The notes below the pieces were generated by a model. The model was not told where the DNA came from. It did no database searches and saw only the letters and a program-made list of their open reading frames with translations. Position numbers and translations under genes: made by a program. A stretch of DNA of 64,000 nucleotides, from contig NC_092289.1 in the NCBI RefSeq assembly GCF_036320965.1, positions 22,395,278-22,459,277 on the forward strand, written 5' to 3'. Positions 63,815-64,000 of the stretch are shown here, piece by piece. Origin of the DNA: Panulirus ornatus (taxonomy: Eukaryota > Arthropoda > Malacostraca > Decapoda > Palinuridae). How positions within the stretch are numbered: the first letter of the stretch is position 1; each line of letters starts with the position of its first letter.

Positions 63815-64000
63815 GTAAGTTGGCGTAATAACAAGATGGCTTTTATACTAGGGCTTATTTGCTACGATCATGTATAACCAGCTATAAGTTAAAAATGTTT
63901 GAAATCATGTTCATGGCTTATCTGGCAAGGTAAGTTGGAGTAAAGTCATTACCCTGATTGCCTTCATTACATCATACTAAGAAGGGATGAAGCAGAAAAA
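63815..64000. other. Start of the next WASHC5 intron
   Basis: Intron sequence after the donor GTAAGT of exon 19; nothing else seen before the window ends. Confidence 0.7.

Overview
This is a eukaryotic window: interrupted genes with GT..AG introns and a dense load of decayed retroelements. The WASHC5 protein is an animal-type strumpellin. The abundant (TA)n, (ATT)n and TATG-rich repeats, with the repeat element that reads GTTAGCGAGGTAGCG on one strand, suggest a decapod crustacean. That organism call is inference from repeat style only; nothing in the window proves it.

Two real protein-coding genes are present, head to head. On the minus strand at 1348-6608 is TMEM9: four coding exons, about 190 aa, complete from signal peptide to the conserved DRHxML C-terminus. 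On the plus strand from 9870 to beyond the right edge is WASHC5 (strumpellin, a core WASH-complex subunit). Nineteen coding exons encode about 1062 residues, and only roughly the last 90 residues lie outside the window. Every splice phase I checked joins in frame. The two genes probably share a promoter region near 6.6-7.2 kb, with a non-coding WASHC5 first exon that I could not place. TMEM9 acts in the endo-lysosomal membrane, and WASHC5 in the complex that drives Arp2/3 actin assembly on endosomes, so both products belong to endosomal biology.

Nearly everything else is repeat. (1) LINE-A is a young non-LTR retrotransposon with more than 20 fragments, all 5'-truncated, on both strands. Its longest open segment is the 445-codon minus-strand RT ORF at 38258-39595. 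It ends in a TATG-rich 3' UTR and a hairpin tail (CTCGC-loop-GCGGG) followed by A/TA/TAA repeats. (2) A SINE-like family of about 230 bp (called F2 here) carries the same 3' tail and hairpin and is probably mobilised by LINE-A. (3) Older Jockey-like RT relics lie at 13.4-14.7 kb (plus) and 18.6-19.9 kb (minus), a CR1/L2-like relic at 48.7-49.3 kb, and other RT relics at 7.7 and 23.4-24.4 kb. (4) Two Tigger/pogo-type DNA transposon relics have TA target duplications, at 41056-41577 and 45262-46391. (5) Two small unnamed repeat families (R3, R4) and several short tandem duplications complete the set.

Layout: 1-1347 3' flank of TMEM9; 1348-6608 TMEM9; 6.6-9.84 kb shared upstream region with a LINE-A copy; 9.87-26.9 kb WASHC5 exons 1-8; 26.9-32.07 kb intron filled by a LINE-A chain; 32.07-37.23 kb exons 9-13; 37.2-48.24 kb an 11-kb intron that is a transposon hub; 48.24-63.8 kb exons 14-19, separated by further LINE-A chains.
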